Source: Rhodococcus pyridinivorans
Lineage (GTDB): Bacteria; Actinomycetota; Actinomycetes; Mycobacteriales; Mycobacteriaceae
Reading direction: 5' to 3'
DNA length: 64,000 bases
Assembly (NCBI RefSeq): GCF_900105195.1
Contig: NZ_FNRX01000002.1
Coordinates: forward strand, 1,674,001 to 1,738,000
A program made the translations under genes and the position numbers. Positions 10,182-19,301 of the stretch are shown here, piece by piece (positions within the stretch are counted from its first letter, which is position 1; the number at the start of each line of letters is the position of its first letter). Under the pieces are notes generated by a model. That model ran no database searches and was not told the DNA's origin. It worked only from the letters and a program-made list of their open reading frames with translations.

Positions 10182-11363
10182 GTGAGTGTTACGCAGGCCG
10201 TGTTGCTGGCCGTGGTCGCAGCGGTCCTCGGCGGGATCGTCACCGTCGCCGCCGGGAGGCTGGTGCAGCGCCGGGCCCACGGTAGCGACCAAGCCGACCT
10301 CACGATGTTCGACGTGCTCGACCGGGTCGTGCACGGGGCGTCGACCGGTATCGCGGTGGTCGACAAGTTCCACGACGTCGTCCTGTCGAACCCGCGCGCC
10401 GAGGAACTCGGCCTCGTCCGCAACCGGCAGATCGACGACCGGGCCTGGGCGGCCGCCTGCCAGGTGCTCGAGAAGAGGAAGCCGATCGAACTCGACCTGG
10501 GCGCGAAGGCATTGCTCGGCCGCGAGCCCGTCGCGGTGCGCTGCACCGTCCGGCTGCTGCTCGACCAGGATCCGCGCTTCGTCGTGCTCTACGCCTTCGA
10601 CGACTCCGAGCACGTCCGCATGGAGGCCACCCGGCGCGATTTCGTGGCCAACATCAGCCACGAACTGAAGACCCCCGTCGGCGCGATGGCGTTGCTCGCG
10701 GAGGCGCTGCTCGAATCCGTCGACGATCCCGAGACCGTCCGCCACTTCGGCGAACGGGTCCAACGCGAGGCGACGCGCCTCGGCAACATGGTGACCGAAC
10801 TGATCGCCCTCTCGAAGCTCCAGGGTGCCGAGAAACTGCCCGATCTCGAGGTCGTGGACGTCGACGACGTCGTCGACGAGGCTCTCGACCGCACGCGCCT
10901 GACCGCCGAGAACGCCTCGATCACCATCAGCACCGACCGGCCGAGCGGTCTCGAGATCCTCGGTGACCGAACGCTGCTCGTCAGCGCCCTCACCAACCTC
11001 ATCGAGAACGCGATCGCCTACTCCCCGGCCGGCTCACCGGTGACCATCAGCAGGTCGCTGCGCGACGGCAAGGTCGCTATGGCCGTCACCGACCGGGGGA
11101 TCGGTATCGCCAAGGAGGACCAGGAGCGGGTCTTCGAGCGCTTCTTCCGCGTCGACAAGGCCCGGTCGCGGGCCACCGGAGGCACCGGCCTCGGGCTGGC
11201 CATCGTCAAGCACGTCGCTGCGAACCATCACGGCGAGATCACCCTGTGGAGCAAGCCCGGTACCGGCTCCACCTTCACCCTCCTCGTCCCGGCCCACGTC
11301 GAGGACGCCGAGGACGACGAGAACCACACCGCCGACCGCACCGAGAAGGTGGTCGGATCGTGA
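10182..11363 (+). CDS. senX3: Sensor histidine kinase SenX3
   Basis: A 393-residue membrane-anchored kinase. One N-terminal hydrophobic segment (about residues 5-25) and a short basic stretch precede a PAS-like domain ([20 protein letters not shown] onward), the dimerisation and phosphoacceptor motif [16 protein letters not shown] with His160, and the ATPase boxes N ([13 protein letters not shown]), G1 ([12 protein letters not shown]) and G2 ([13 protein letters not shown]). It phosphorylates RegX3 in response to phosphate limitation. The GTG at 10182 follows a likely autoregulatory site and no clear ribosome binding site. The receiver gene follows 61 bp later. Gene order gpm-senX3-regX3 is conserved in mycobacteria. 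Confidence 0.95.
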   Translation: MSVTQAVLLAVVAAVLGGIVTVAAGRLVQRRAHGSDQADLTMFDVLDRVVHGASTGIAVVDKFHDVVLSNPRAEELGLVRNRQIDDRAWAAACQVLEKRKPIELDLGAKALLGREPVAVRCTVRLLLDQDPRFVVLYAFDDSEHVRMEATRRDFVANISHELKTPVGAMALLAEALLESVDDPETVRHFGERVQREATRLGNMVTELIALSKLQGAEKLPDLEVVDVDDVVDEALDRTRLTAENASITISTDRPSGLEILGDRTLLVSALTNLIENAIAYSPAGSPVTISRSLRDGKVAMAVTDRGIGIAKEDQERVFERFFRVDKARSRATGGTGLGLAIVKHVAANHHGEITLWSKPGTGSTFTLLVPAHVEDAEDDENHTADRTEKVVGS

Positions 11364-11424
11364 CGCAGACCCCACCCGGGTTCCCGGGCGGACGGATATC
11401 GAGAAACAGACGGAGGACCAGCTC

Positions 11425-12114
11425 GTGACGCGTGTGCTGATCGTCGAGGACGAGGAATCGTTGGCGGATCCGCTCGCCTTCCTGCTGCGGAAGGAGGGGT
11501 TCGAGACGACCATCGCCGGCGACGGCCCCTCGGCCCTCGCCGAGTTCGACCGGGAGGGCGCCGACATCGTCCTGCTCGACCTGATGCTCCCCGGGATGAG
11601 CGGCACCGACGTGTGCAAGCAGTTGCGGACCCGCTCGGGTGTGCCGGTCATCATGGTCACCGCTCGCGACAGTGAGATCGACAAGGTCGTCGGGCTCGAA
11701 CTCGGCGCCGACGACTACGTCACCAAGCCGTACTCGGCGCGTGAACTCATCGCCCGGATCCGTGCGGTCCTGCGGCGCGGGGCCGACACCGAGAGCGAGG
11801 TAGCGGCGGACGACGGACTGCTCGAGGCCGGACCCGTGCGGATGGACGTCGACCGTCACGTCGTGCACGTCAACGGTGAGCCGGTTGCCATGCCGCTCAA
11901 GGAATTCGACCTGCTCGAATATCTCCTGCGGAACTCCGGGCGGGTGCTCACCCGCGGACAGCTCATCGACCGGGTGTGGGGCGCCGACTACGTCGGCGAC
12001 ACCAAGACCCTCGACGTCCACGTCAAGCGTCTGCGCTCGAAGATCGAGGAGGATCCGGCCAAGCCGCGTCACCTCGTGACGGTGCGCGGTCTGGGTTACA
12101 AGCTCGAGGCCTGA
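11425..12114 (+). CDS. regX3: Response regulator RegX3
   Basis: A 229-residue OmpR/PhoB-type regulator. The receiver domain has the acidic pocket (VEDEE), phosphoacceptor Asp52 in LLDLMLPG, the conserved Thr in VTARD and Lys in VTKPYS. The C-terminal winged helix (about residues 130-229) ends in [15 protein letters not shown]. It activates phosphate-scavenging genes and probably its own operon. GGAGGACC lies ahead of the GTG at 11425. Its 3' end overlaps that of the converging Cys-rich gene by 19 bp, so antisense read-through could link the two. Confidence 0.96.
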   Translation: MTRVLIVEDEESLADPLAFLLRKEGFETTIAGDGPSALAEFDREGADIVLLDLMLPGMSGTDVCKQLRTRSGVPVIMVTARDSEIDKVVGLELGADDYVTKPYSARELIARIRAVLRRGADTESEVAADDGLLEAGPVRMDVDRHVVHVNGEPVAMPLKEFDLLEYLLRNSGRVLTRGQLIDRVWGADYVGDTKTLDVHVKRLRSKIEEDPAKPRHLVTVRGLGYKLEA

Positions 12115-12926
12115 TCGGAGCCGGCATCGGAGCCCGCCTGTGCTGCCGACGTCGCGGGATGGATCGCGATCAGACCCAGTCCCTGGCGTCGCCGGCACAG
12201 GCGCGCGAGCTCGTCGTAGGCCGCCGCACCGAGGAGTTCGGTGAGCTCGGGGGCGTACGACTGCCAGACCGGACGCTCGCCGACGTGCGCGTCGGGAGAG
12301 CCCGAGCAGTACCAGTCGAGGTCGTGCCCACCCTCACCCCAGCCGCGTCGGTCGTACTCGGTGATGACCGTGCGCAGGATCTCGGTGCCGTCGGGGCGCT
12401 CGACCCAGTCCTGGGTGCGGCGGATCGGGAGCTGCCAGCACACGTCCGGCTTCATCTCGAGCGGTTCGATGCCGCGTCGCAACGCCATGGTGTGGAGAGC
12501 ACAGCCCTGGCCGCCCTCGAATCCGGGACGGTTCAGGAAGATGCACGCACCCTTGTAGCGGCGGGTGCGCAGGGCGGGCTCGTCGTCGATCTCGTCCTCT
12601 TCGAGGTAGCCCTTCTTGCCCAGGCCCTTGTCCATGAACTGCCAATCGGCCGGCGTGAGGTGTTTCACTGCCTTCGCCAGCTTCTGGCGATCGTCGTCGT
12701 CGGACAGGAACGCACCGTGCGAGCAGCACCCGTCGTCGGGTCGCTCGGCGATGATGCCCTGGCACGCCGGAGTGCCGAACACGCAGGTCCACCGCGAGAG
12801 CAGCCATGTCATGTCTGCGGCGATGACGTGTTCGTCGTTGTCGGGGTCGGTGAACTCCACCCATTCCCGAGGAAAGTCGAGAGGGACTTCCGGGGCCGGG
12901 TCGAGTTTGTGTGGGGCATGGGACAT
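12096..12926 (-). CDS. Conserved Cys-rich protein of unknown function (Rv0495c-like)
   Basis: A soluble protein of 276 residues from the ATG at 12926 (a GTG 12 bp further out is equally possible). It contains clustered cysteines in family-like positions: [50 protein letters not shown] and DWYCSGSPD. The arrangement suggests a metal-binding or Fe-S-type site, similar in spirit to YkgJ-type zinc/iron chelating proteins, but I cannot assign a reaction. Its neighbours regX3 and ppx are the same as for the mycobacterial homologue. It overlaps regX3 tail to tail and is divergent from ppx with a gap of only 45 bp. Confidence 0.75.
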   Translation of the reverse strand: MSHAPHKLDPAPEVPLDFPREWVEFTDPDNDEHVIAADMTWLLSRWTCVFGTPACQGIIAERPDDGCCSHGAFLSDDDDRQKLAKAVKHLTPADWQFMDKGLGKKGYLEEDEIDDEPALRTRRYKGACIFLNRPGFEGGQGCALHTMALRRGIEPLEMKPDVCWQLPIRRTQDWVERPDGTEILRTVITEYDRRGWGEGGHDLDWYCSGSPDAHVGERPVWQSYAPELTELLGAAAYDELARLCRRRQGLGLIAIHPATSAAQAGSDAGSDQASSL

Positions 12927-12971
12927 ACCTGCTGTCACAGGTCCCGACGGTAGACCCAGTACCGTATTGAT

Positions 12972-13925
12972 GTGCGCTTAGGGGTACTCGACGTCGGAAG
13001 CAACACCGTTCACCTGTTGGTGGTGGACGCCCATCGTGGTGGGCACCCCACGCCGATGAGTTCGACGAAGGCCACGCTGCGGCTGTCCGAGAACATGGAC
13101 GACAACGGCGACATCACCTCCAACGGCGCCGATCAGCTCGTCGAGACCACCGCCGAATTCGCCAGCATCGCCCGCACCTCGGGATGCGGCGAGCTCATGG
13201 CGTTCGCGACGTCCGCGGTGCGCGACGCCGGCAACTCCGAGGCCGTCCTCGAGCGGGTGCGCCGGGAGGCCGGGGTGTCGCTGGACGTGCTCTCCGGCGA
13301 GGACGAGGCGCGGCTGACCTTCCTCGCGGTGCGCCGCTGGTACGGCTGGAGCGCCGGAAACATCCTCGACCTCGACATCGGCGGTGGTTCGCTCGAGCTC
13401 ACCTTCGGTGGCGACGAGGACCCCGAGATCGCCTACTCGCTCCAGCTCGGTGCGGGACGGCTCACCCGCGACTGGTTCCGTGAGGACCCGCCCGGCAAGC
13501 GCCGGATCTCGGCGCTGCGCGACTGGCTCGACGCCGAACTCGCCGAGCCGGCGAAGGCCATACGCAACGCGGGCGACCCCGACCTGTGTGTGGGCACCTC
13601 CAAGACCTTCCGGACCCTCGCCCGCCTGACCGGCGCGGCCCCCTCGTCCGCCGGCCTGCGGGTACAACGGACCCTGACGGCCAGCGGACTGCGCCAGCTC
13701 ATCGCCTTCATCTCCCGGATGACCACGGCCGACCGCGCAGAACTCGAAGGCGTCAGCTCGGACCGGTCCGAGCAACTCGTCGCCGGCGCCCTCGTCGCGG
13801 AGGCGAGCATGCGTGCCCTCGGAGTGGAGACGCTGCAGATCTGCCCGTGGGCGTTGCGCGAAGGCCTGATTCTTCGGAAGCTCGATACGGATATGGGTGG
13901 CGAACTGGTGGTGGCAACCGGATGA
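12972..13925 (+). CDS. Ppx/GppA family exopolyphosphatase
   Basis: A 317-residue member of the actin-like ASKHA Ppx/GppA family. The phosphate-1 motif ([17 protein letters not shown]) starts the protein; [10 protein letters not shown], the catalytic Glu region [13 protein letters not shown] and the phosphate-2 loop [12 protein letters not shown] follow. It probably removes terminal phosphate from polyphosphate or from pppGpp. The short form lacks the extra C-terminal domain of E. coli Ppx. The GTG at 12972 has no obvious ribosome binding site, so the message may be leaderless. It is coupled by ATGA to the next gene, and its placement near senX3-regX3 suits a role in phosphate metabolism. Confidence 0.9.
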   Translation: MRLGVLDVGSNTVHLLVVDAHRGGHPTPMSSTKATLRLSENMDDNGDITSNGADQLVETTAEFASIARTSGCGELMAFATSAVRDAGNSEAVLERVRREAGVSLDVLSGEDEARLTFLAVRRWYGWSAGNILDLDIGGGSLELTFGGDEDPEIAYSLQLGAGRLTRDWFREDPPGKRRISALRDWLDAELAEPAKAIRNAGDPDLCVGTSKTFRTLARLTGAAPSSAGLRVQRTLTASGLRQLIAFISRMTTADRAELEGVSSDRSEQLVAGALVAEASMRALGVETLQICPWALREGLILRKLDTDMGGELVVATG

Positions 13926-15202
13926 GCGAGAATCGCAGCAACGACACGGGGCAGATCTCCGTGGCCGAGCTGTTGGCGCGTAACGGCCAGAAGGTGGGAA
14001 CACGGGCCGGGGGACGACGCCGACGAGGTGCGAGCGGCGGCATCTCCGTCGCCGAGCTGACGGGCGAGATCCCGATCACCCGCGCAGACAGCAAGGTCGA
14101 GCGGCACACCCCGACCGATGCGGAAAGCGCTGCCGGGCAGGCGGATTCGTCGTCCTCGACGGCTGCTGCCGAGGCGGATACCCCGCCGAAGGCCGTCCCG
14201 GCGCCACGCAAGGTCGAGACCCCGAAGCTAGAGACGCCGAAGGCGGCGACCTTCGCGCTGTCCGACATCGAGAAGACCACCGTGACCCCGCGGGTTGCCG
14301 TCGAGACGAAGACGCCGCCGGTGAAGACCGGAACGAGCACGCCTGCCGTCACGAAGACGACGCCTGCCGCGAAAACACCACCCACTGCGAAGACGCCGTC
14401 CGGCCCGGCGGCGAAGGTGCCTGCAGCCGCGGATGAAGTGTCGAAGACGGACACGGTGTCGAAGACGGATGCAGTCTCGAAGACGGCCGCATCGACGAAG
14501 GCAGCGTCCAAGGCGGCGCCGCCCAAGATCGAGTCGCCGACCGAGGTCATCCGTCCCGAGGCGCTTCCCCGGCGCGCGCGGGCGCATCTCGGAGCGGCAG
14601 CGCCCGGCTCGCAGTCCGGTGAAGGAGCAGCGGTCGCCGACAAGAAGGCGGACAAGAAATCCGAGAAGGCGAGCGCCCCGGCGGTGTCGGTGCGCAAGGC
14701 CGACGTCGCCGAACCGCGACTACTGTCCGGCCCCGCCAGCGACCTGCAGGGCACCGGTTCCGACGCCGACGACTCGACCGACACCATCGGTGCTGCGGGT
14801 GCCGCGCCCGACGCTTCGGAGGGAGTGGCATCGTCGCGGTCGCGGAAGTCCCGCGGCAAGGGTGGGAAGGCGACGTCCGACGCCGCCGACGACTCGGCAC
14901 GGAAGAGTGCGGACGACGAGTCCACCGACGCGGAGCAGGGCAGTGGCCTCAAGCAATGGGCGTTGCTGATCGGCGAGAGCGTCGCCGCGATCGTCGCGGG
15001 CGGATTGCTCTTCAAGGGCTTCGAGCGGTTGTGGGACCTCATGCCGTGGGTCGCCTTCGCGCTCGCGCTGCTGGTGATCGTGGGCCTGGTCGCGCTGGTG
15101 CGTGTCCTGCGGCGCACCGACGACATCACGAGTCAGCTCATCGCGCTCGCGGTGGGAGCATTCGTGGCCTTCGGGCCGCTGTTGTTCCTGCTGCCCGGGT
15201 GA
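13922..15202 (+). CDS. ISVAEL-motif membrane protein with long disordered region
   Basis: A 426-residue protein in three parts. The N terminus has two copies of a short motif, ISVAELLARNG (about residues 11-21) and ISVAELTGEIP (about residues 41-51), separated by a basic GRRRRG stretch. The middle (about 60-330) is low-complexity, rich in Lys, Thr, Pro, Ala and Ser with repeated VSKTD and TPK units. The last ~90 residues hold two or three membrane segments (LLIGESVAAIVAGGLLFKG; AFALALLVIVGLVALVRVL; LALAVGAFVAFGPLLFLLPG). It resembles the mycobacterial Rv0497 type, of unknown function; the layout suggests a membrane-anchored cytoplasmic scaffold. It is coupled to ppx. Confidence 0.8.
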   Translation: MSENRSNDTGQISVAELLARNGQKVGTRAGGRRRRGASGGISVAELTGEIPITRADSKVERHTPTDAESAAGQADSSSSTAAAEADTPPKAVPAPRKVETPKLETPKAATFALSDIEKTTVTPRVAVETKTPPVKTGTSTPAVTKTTPAAKTPPTAKTPSGPAAKVPAAADEVSKTDTVSKTDAVSKTAASTKAASKAAPPKIESPTEVIRPEALPRRARAHLGAAAPGSQSGEGAAVADKKADKKSEKASAPAVSVRKADVAEPRLLSGPASDLQGTGSDADDSTDTIGAAGAAPDASEGVASSRSRKSRGKGGKATSDAADDSARKSADDESTDAEQGSGLKQWALLIGESVAAIVAGGLLFKGFERLWDLMPWVAFALALLVIVGLVALVRVLRRTDDITSQLIALAVGAFVAFGPLLFLLPG

Positions 15203-15206
15203 GCCG

Positions 15207-16160
15207 ATGCCGACCGCGCAGGGAATCCGGGTAGGGCTGTCCACCGCTTCGGTCTATCCGGAGAACACCGAAGCGGCGTTCCGCTTCGCGGCCGATCTCG
15301 GTTTCGACGGGGTCGAGCTGATGGTGTGGGCCGAACCGGTGAGCCAGGACCCCACCTCGGTGGAGCGTCTGGTCCGCGAGTACGGCGTGCCGGTGCTCGC
15401 CGTGCACGTGCCGTGTCTGCTGATCTCGCAGCGCGTGTGGGGATCCGATCCCGCCGCCAAGCTCGACCGTTCGGTGCGTGTCGCCGAGATCCTCGGTGCG
15501 GAGACCGTCGTGGTCCATCCGCCCTTCCGGTGGCAGCGTCGCTATGCGGAGGGATTCTCCGACCAGGTCGCGGCGCTCGAGGCCGACAGCCACGTGGTGC
15601 TCGCGGTCGAGAACATGTACCCGATGAGGGCCGACGTCGTCTTCGGCGGTCGTGATCGCGGCGCCGAACGTCTGCGCCGGCGCGGTCCCGGCCGCGCGGT
15701 CTCGGCCTACAGCCCGTCGCTCGACCCCACCGACACCGGTTTCGCGCACTACACGCTCGACCTGTCGCACACCGCGACCGCGGGGGCCGACGCCCTCGCG
15801 CTCGCGGATCGGATGGGGGAGGGGCTCGCCCACCTCCATCTCGCCGACGGCCGGGGCTCCTCGCTCGACGAACACCTCGTCCCGGGAACGGGCACGCAGC
15901 CGTGTGCGGACGTGTGCCGCCGGCTCGCCGCGAGCGACTTCGGCGGGCACGTGGTGCTCGAGATCAGCACCCAGAGCGCACGGACGCGTGCGGAGCGCGC
16001 CGGGATGCTGGCGCGTTCGCTGGCCTTCGCGCGCACGCACCTGGATCGCTCGGCGACGCGCGCGATCACCGCCGGCCCCGAGAGTCCCCGGCACACGGAC
16101 ATCGCGCGCGTCCCCGCCTCAGAGGGCAGCGATTCCGGCGGCGAGCACGGCGACGCCTGA
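15207..16160 (+). CDS. Sugar phosphate isomerase/epimerase-like TIM barrel protein
   Basis: A 317-residue AP-endonuclease-2/xylose-isomerase-like TIM barrel. Family features are LGFDGVELMVW near residue 30, VLAVHVPC, TVVVHPPFRWQRRYAEGF, VLAVENMYPM, HYTLDLSHTATAG, LAHLHLADGRGS and HVVLEISTQ; the His, Glu and Asp residues in these loops would form the metal site. The substrate is unknown. The ATG at 15207 is 4 bp after the preceding stop. A charged stretch DRGAERLRRRGPG (about residues 150-162) looks like an insertion relative to my memory of mycobacterial relatives. Confidence 0.8.
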   Translation: MPTAQGIRVGLSTASVYPENTEAAFRFAADLGFDGVELMVWAEPVSQDPTSVERLVREYGVPVLAVHVPCLLISQRVWGSDPAAKLDRSVRVAEILGAETVVVHPPFRWQRRYAEGFSDQVAALEADSHVVLAVENMYPMRADVVFGGRDRGAERLRRRGPGRAVSAYSPSLDPTDTGFAHYTLDLSHTATAGADALALADRMGEGLAHLHLADGRGSSLDEHLVPGTGTQPCADVCRRLAASDFGGHVVLEISTQSARTRAERAGMLARSLAFARTHLDRSATRAITAGPESPRHTDIARVPASEGSDSGGEHGDA

Positions 16161-16535
16161 GATCAGCACGCCCGCGGTGAGGGAGACGGCGCCGAGCCGG
16201 ACCGCCGCGAACATCCGGCCGGGCCGCGTCGGATCGGGCCCGAGCACCGACAGGAAGAAGCCTGCCGGGATCAGGATCGCGGCGACGAGCACGGCGATGG
16301 CGCCGGCCGCCGACCAACCGGGTGATGCGCCCACGACGTGCGTGAGAACGGCGATGAGCAGCCCGAGGGTGACGAGTACTCCAGCGTGGGCGTGACCGGC
16401 ACGGAAGAACGTCTTCTGCAGGTCGTTGGTGGGTACGCCGCCCGCGGCGACGCGTAGCAGGAAGGTGCCTCCGAAGGCGATGCCTGCGACGGTGAGCACG
16501 GTGCTCCCGAGAACGATGGTCACGAGCGGATGCAT
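16119..16535 (-). CDS. Small four-TM membrane protein under MerR control
   Basis: A 138-residue integral membrane protein with about four hydrophobic segments (LVTIVLGSTVLTVAGIAFGG; AHAGVLVTLGLLIAVLTHVV; AAGAIAVLVAAILIPAGFFL; AVRLGAVSLTAGVLISGVAV). A conserved-looking loop FFRAGHAHAGVLVTLGLL contains two His residues that could bind metal or haem. GAGGAGG stands a few bases before the ATG at 16535. It is divergent from a MerR regulator, and the shared 94 bp spacer carries a perfect palindrome, so it is almost certainly that regulator's target. Function unknown; it overlaps the end of the upstream isomerase gene by 42 bp on the opposite strand. Confidence 0.75.
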   Translation of the reverse strand: MHPLVTIVLGSTVLTVAGIAFGGTFLLRVAAGGVPTNDLQKTFFRAGHAHAGVLVTLGLLIAVLTHVVGASPGWSAAGAIAVLVAAILIPAGFFLSVLGPDPTRPGRMFAAVRLGAVSLTAGVLISGVAVLAAGIAAL

Positions 16536-16565
16536 GAGGGCCTCCTCGGCCGGTACTCCGTGACT

Positions 16566-16605
16566 GGATACTACAACTATCCAATACTGGATAGTTGTAG
16601 TATCC
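16566..16605. promoter_or_regulatory. Perfect 18+18 bp palindromic operator between merR-type gene and membrane gene
   Basis: Arms GGATACTACAACTATCCA (16566-16583) and TGGATAGTTGTAGTATCC (16588-16605) are exact reverse complements around a 4-base ATAC centre. Both outer edges contain TAGTAT, a plausible -10 element, one for each divergent gene. The position and symmetry fit a MerR-family operator controlling both directions. Confidence 0.85.
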
Positions 16606-16629
16606 GGTGTCGAGGAGCGGAGGTGATCG

Positions 16630-17295
16630 GTGCGTATCTCGGAACTCGCCGAGCGTTGCGGCATACCGCTGCCGACGGTGAAGTACTACCTGCGCGAGGG
16701 GCTGCTCATGCCGGGCGTGGCGACGAGCGTCACCTCGGCGACCTACGACGACCGGCACGTGCGGCGCATGGGTCTGGTCCGGTCACTCGCCGCGCAGGGT
16801 CTGCCCCTCGAGAAGATCAAGACCGTCGTGGATCTCGTCGACAATCCCCGCGACGACCTCTTCGTCGAACTCGGCCACGCCATCGCCGCGCTGCCACCCT
16901 ACGTCGAGGACTCGGCCGGTCCCGGCTATCCCCGCGCCCGCCACCTGCTCGAACGCCTCGGCCAGATCTACGACCCACGGTTCGCGGCCGTGGCGCAACT
17001 CGAACACGCGCTCGCGGCACTCGAAGCCGCCGGCCTGCGGATGGACGACCGCCGGATCGACGCCTACGGCCGTCACGTCCGCGCCATCGCCGAACTCGAC
17101 CTCGAACTGCTGCCGACGCACTCCCGGGAAGCCACCGTGGAAGCGGCCGTGCTCGGGACCGCCCTGTACGAACCGGTCCTCACGGCCATGCGCCGGTTGG
17201 CCCACCAGCATCTCGCCGCCCGCATGTTCGGGTCCGGTGGACCCCCCACGACCGGCGCCGATCCGGCCCCGAACGACGACCAGGAGCAGCAGTGA
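16630..17295 (+). CDS. MerR family transcriptional regulator
   Basis: A 221-residue regulator starting with the MerR winged helix (RISELAERCGIPLPTVKYYLREGLL, then the wing SVTSATYDDRHVRRMGLVRSL). After a short linker comes an unusually long C-terminal effector region (about residues 75-200, helical, with no Cys cluster), so it is not a classical metal sensor; a small-molecule or multidrug ligand is more likely. GGAGGTGAT precedes the GTG at 16630. The divergent membrane gene and the palindrome between them define the regulon at least locally. Its stop overlaps the start of the thioesterase gene. Confidence 0.88.
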   Translation: MRISELAERCGIPLPTVKYYLREGLLMPGVATSVTSATYDDRHVRRMGLVRSLAAQGLPLEKIKTVVDLVDNPRDDLFVELGHAIAALPPYVEDSAGPGYPRARHLLERLGQIYDPRFAAVAQLEHALAALEAAGLRMDDRRIDAYGRHVRAIAELDLELLPTHSREATVEAAVLGTALYEPVLTAMRRLAHQHLAARMFGSGGPPTTGADPAPNDDQEQQ

Positions 17296-18149
17296 CCCTC
17301 ACCGACCAGCCCTTCCTCGACCTGACCTCGGTCACCCGGGTGCCGGGAGAGCACCCGGATGGCACGGCGGCCTGGCAGGCGCACATCGATCCGGTGTGGA
17401 CCATCGGGCCCAAGGTGCACGGCGGATGCATGCTCGCGGTCTGCGCGTCCGCGGCGCGCAGGTCGGTGCTCGACGCCGGCGTCGACCCGCTCACCCAGCC
17501 CCTCGCCGTGAGTGGCTCGTTCGTCGCCGCGCCCAACCCCGGCGACGTCGAACTCACCACCGTCCTACGCAAGCAGGGCAAGCAGATCGCCCTTGTGGAC
17601 GTCGAACTGTCCCAGGCCGGGCGTGTGGCGGTGCGGGCGAGTGTCACCCTCGGCACGCCGGATACCGAGGAGCCCCTCCACACGGTGCCGCACCGCGCGA
17701 CCACCATGCCCGCCGACCCGCCGGCCGAGTCGGTGCTCGTCACCCCCGAGCACCCCATGGGGCAGATCGTGAAGTTCGCCGCCACCTCCCACCTCCGGAT
17801 CGACTCCGCCACCGCGCGTTTCCTCGACGGGCAGCAGGGCGAACCGCTCGTGTCGATGTGGACGCGGCCGTCGCCGGGCGACGAGGCCGACGTCGACACC
17901 TCGGTGCTGTTCGCGCTCATGTGCGGCGACGTGTCGGCTCCCGTCGCGATGAACCTCGGCCGTTTCGGCTGGGCGCCGACGGTGCAACTCACCGCCTATC
18001 TGCGGCGGGTCCCGGCTCCGGGATGGCTGCGGGTCATCGCCGAGAGCAGCGTGCTCGGCAGCACCTGGTTCGAGGAGGACCACACTGTCGTCGACTCGAC
18101 CGGCCAGGTGGTCGTGCAATCGCGTCAGCTGGCCATGATGCCGCGCTGA
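17292..18149 (+). CDS. Thioesterase-family (double hotdog) protein
   Basis: The 285-residue protein fits the acyl-CoA thioesterase-like TesB/double-hotdog family: an N-terminal hotdog with KVHGGCMLAVCASAARRSV and a C-terminal hotdog ending in WFEEDHTVVDSTGQVVVQSRQLAM, as in bacterial TesB-like sequences. It probably hydrolyses an acyl-CoA thioester; chain length is not predictable. The GTG at 17292 overlaps the regulator stop (GTGA), so it is co-translated with the MerR gene. A homologue sits in the same place in mycobacteria without that regulator, which suggests the MerR/membrane pair was inserted. Confidence 0.8.
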   Translation: MTLTDQPFLDLTSVTRVPGEHPDGTAAWQAHIDPVWTIGPKVHGGCMLAVCASAARRSVLDAGVDPLTQPLAVSGSFVAAPNPGDVELTTVLRKQGKQIALVDVELSQAGRVAVRASVTLGTPDTEEPLHTVPHRATTMPADPPAESVLVTPEHPMGQIVKFAATSHLRIDSATARFLDGQQGEPLVSMWTRPSPGDEADVDTSVLFALMCGDVSAPVAMNLGRFGWAPTVQLTAYLRRVPAPGWLRVIAESSVLGSTWFEEDHTVVDSTGQVVVQSRQLAMMPR

Positions 18150-18227
18150 TAGGCCCGAACGCGGTAGGTCCCGACAGGCGGGTGACCGTGGTGTAGGCCG
18201 CACGGACGGTCGTGGCAGGCTGTCCCC

Positions 18228-19088
18228 ATGACGAGAATCGCAGTGATCGGTGGCGGCAGGATCGGCGAGGCGCTGATCTCGGGTCTGCTGAAGAACGGCT
18301 TCGCGACCAAGGATCTCGTGGTCGCCGAGAAGTTCGAGGAACGGCGTGAGGAACTGTCCCGGGCCTACTCGATCCGGGTCACCGACAGCACCTCCGACGC
18401 CGCGGAAGGCGCCGACGTGGTGGTCGTGGCCGTCAAGCCCAACGACGTGGACGTCGTCGTCACCGCCCTCGCGGCGGTCGACGCCGGGAACGACGACGAG
18501 CAGATCCTGGTGTCGCTTGCCGCGGGCATCCCGACGGTCCGCTACGAGACCAAGCTCCCGGCCGGCTTCCCCGTCGTGCGCGTGATGCCGAACACCCCGA
18601 TGCTCGTCGGGGAGGGCGCGAGCGTGCTGTCCGCCGGTCGGTACGTCAAGCAGCAGCATCTCGACACGGTCCGCGAGATCCTCGCGAGCGTGGGAACGGT
18701 CTCGGTGGTCCCGGAGGCGCAGATCGACGCGGTCACCGCGGTTTCCGGATCCGGGCCCGCATATTTCTTTCTCGTCGCGGAGGCGATGATCGACGCCGGT
18801 GTCTCGCTCGGCCTGACGCGGGCGGTGGCCACCGATCTGGTGGTGCAGACGATGACCGGCTCGGCCGCGATGCTCACGCGCTCGGGGGACAACGCTGCCG
18901 ACCTGCGCGCCGCGGTCACCTCGCCGGGTGGCACCACGGCGGCCGCGATCCGCGAACTCGAGCGTGGAGGCCTGCGTACGGCCTTCTACGAGGCGCTCGA
19001 CGCTGCGAAGCGCCGTTCCGCGCAACTCGGGGCGGCATCGGATCAGCCGTCGCCTGCGGCCCGCGAGGGGCTCTCCGGGACGGCCTGA
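18228..19088 (+). CDS. proC: Pyrroline-5-carboxylate reductase
   Basis: Last enzyme of proline synthesis, reducing 1-pyrroline-5-carboxylate with NAD(P)H. The 286-residue sequence starts with the Rossmann motif IAVIGGGRIGEALISGLL, has VVAVKPNDV, RVMPNTPMLVGEG, and the signature region VTAVSGSGPAYFFLVAEAM, followed by TSPGGTTAAAIRELERGGLR, all typical. The ATG at 18228 fits the family N terminus. It is monocistronic or follows the thioesterase after 78 bp. Confidence 0.96.
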   Translation: MTRIAVIGGGRIGEALISGLLKNGFATKDLVVAEKFEERREELSRAYSIRVTDSTSDAAEGADVVVVAVKPNDVDVVVTALAAVDAGNDDEQILVSLAAGIPTVRYETKLPAGFPVVRVMPNTPMLVGEGASVLSAGRYVKQQHLDTVREILASVGTVSVVPEAQIDAVTAVSGSGPAYFFLVAEAMIDAGVSLGLTRAVATDLVVQTMTGSAAMLTRSGDNAADLRAAVTSPGGTTAAAIRELERGGLRTAFYEALDAAKRRSAQLGAASDQPSPAAREGLSGTA

Positions 19089-19108
19089 CAGGGCATCCAC
19101 CCGAGGCA

Positions 19109-19145
19109 CTGACAGGTGTCACTGCGGAACGCTGACAGACGTCAC
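19109..19145. promoter_or_regulatory. Two TGAC-N4-GTCA dyads upstream of the BldC/excisionase-type gene
   Basis: CTGACAGGTGTCAC (19109-19122) and CTGACAGACGTCAC (19132-19145) form two similar dyads with a 23 bp period. The first contains the perfect palindrome TGACAGGTGTCA. They lie about 155-190 bp before the HTH gene and could be operators; no experimental support. Confidence 0.4.
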
Positions 19146-19301
19146 CGTAGGGCGTAGCGTGGCGACGAACAGCCGCCCGCCGGAAATTCCCCAGCTGCAT
19201 CGTCGCACAGGAACCATTCGTCACGCTAAGCTCGAATCAGCACGTGCGTGTCTGTTCCGCCGGAGGGGAAGCCGGCGGCGCGGGCGTGCCGGAGGTGTGT
19301 A

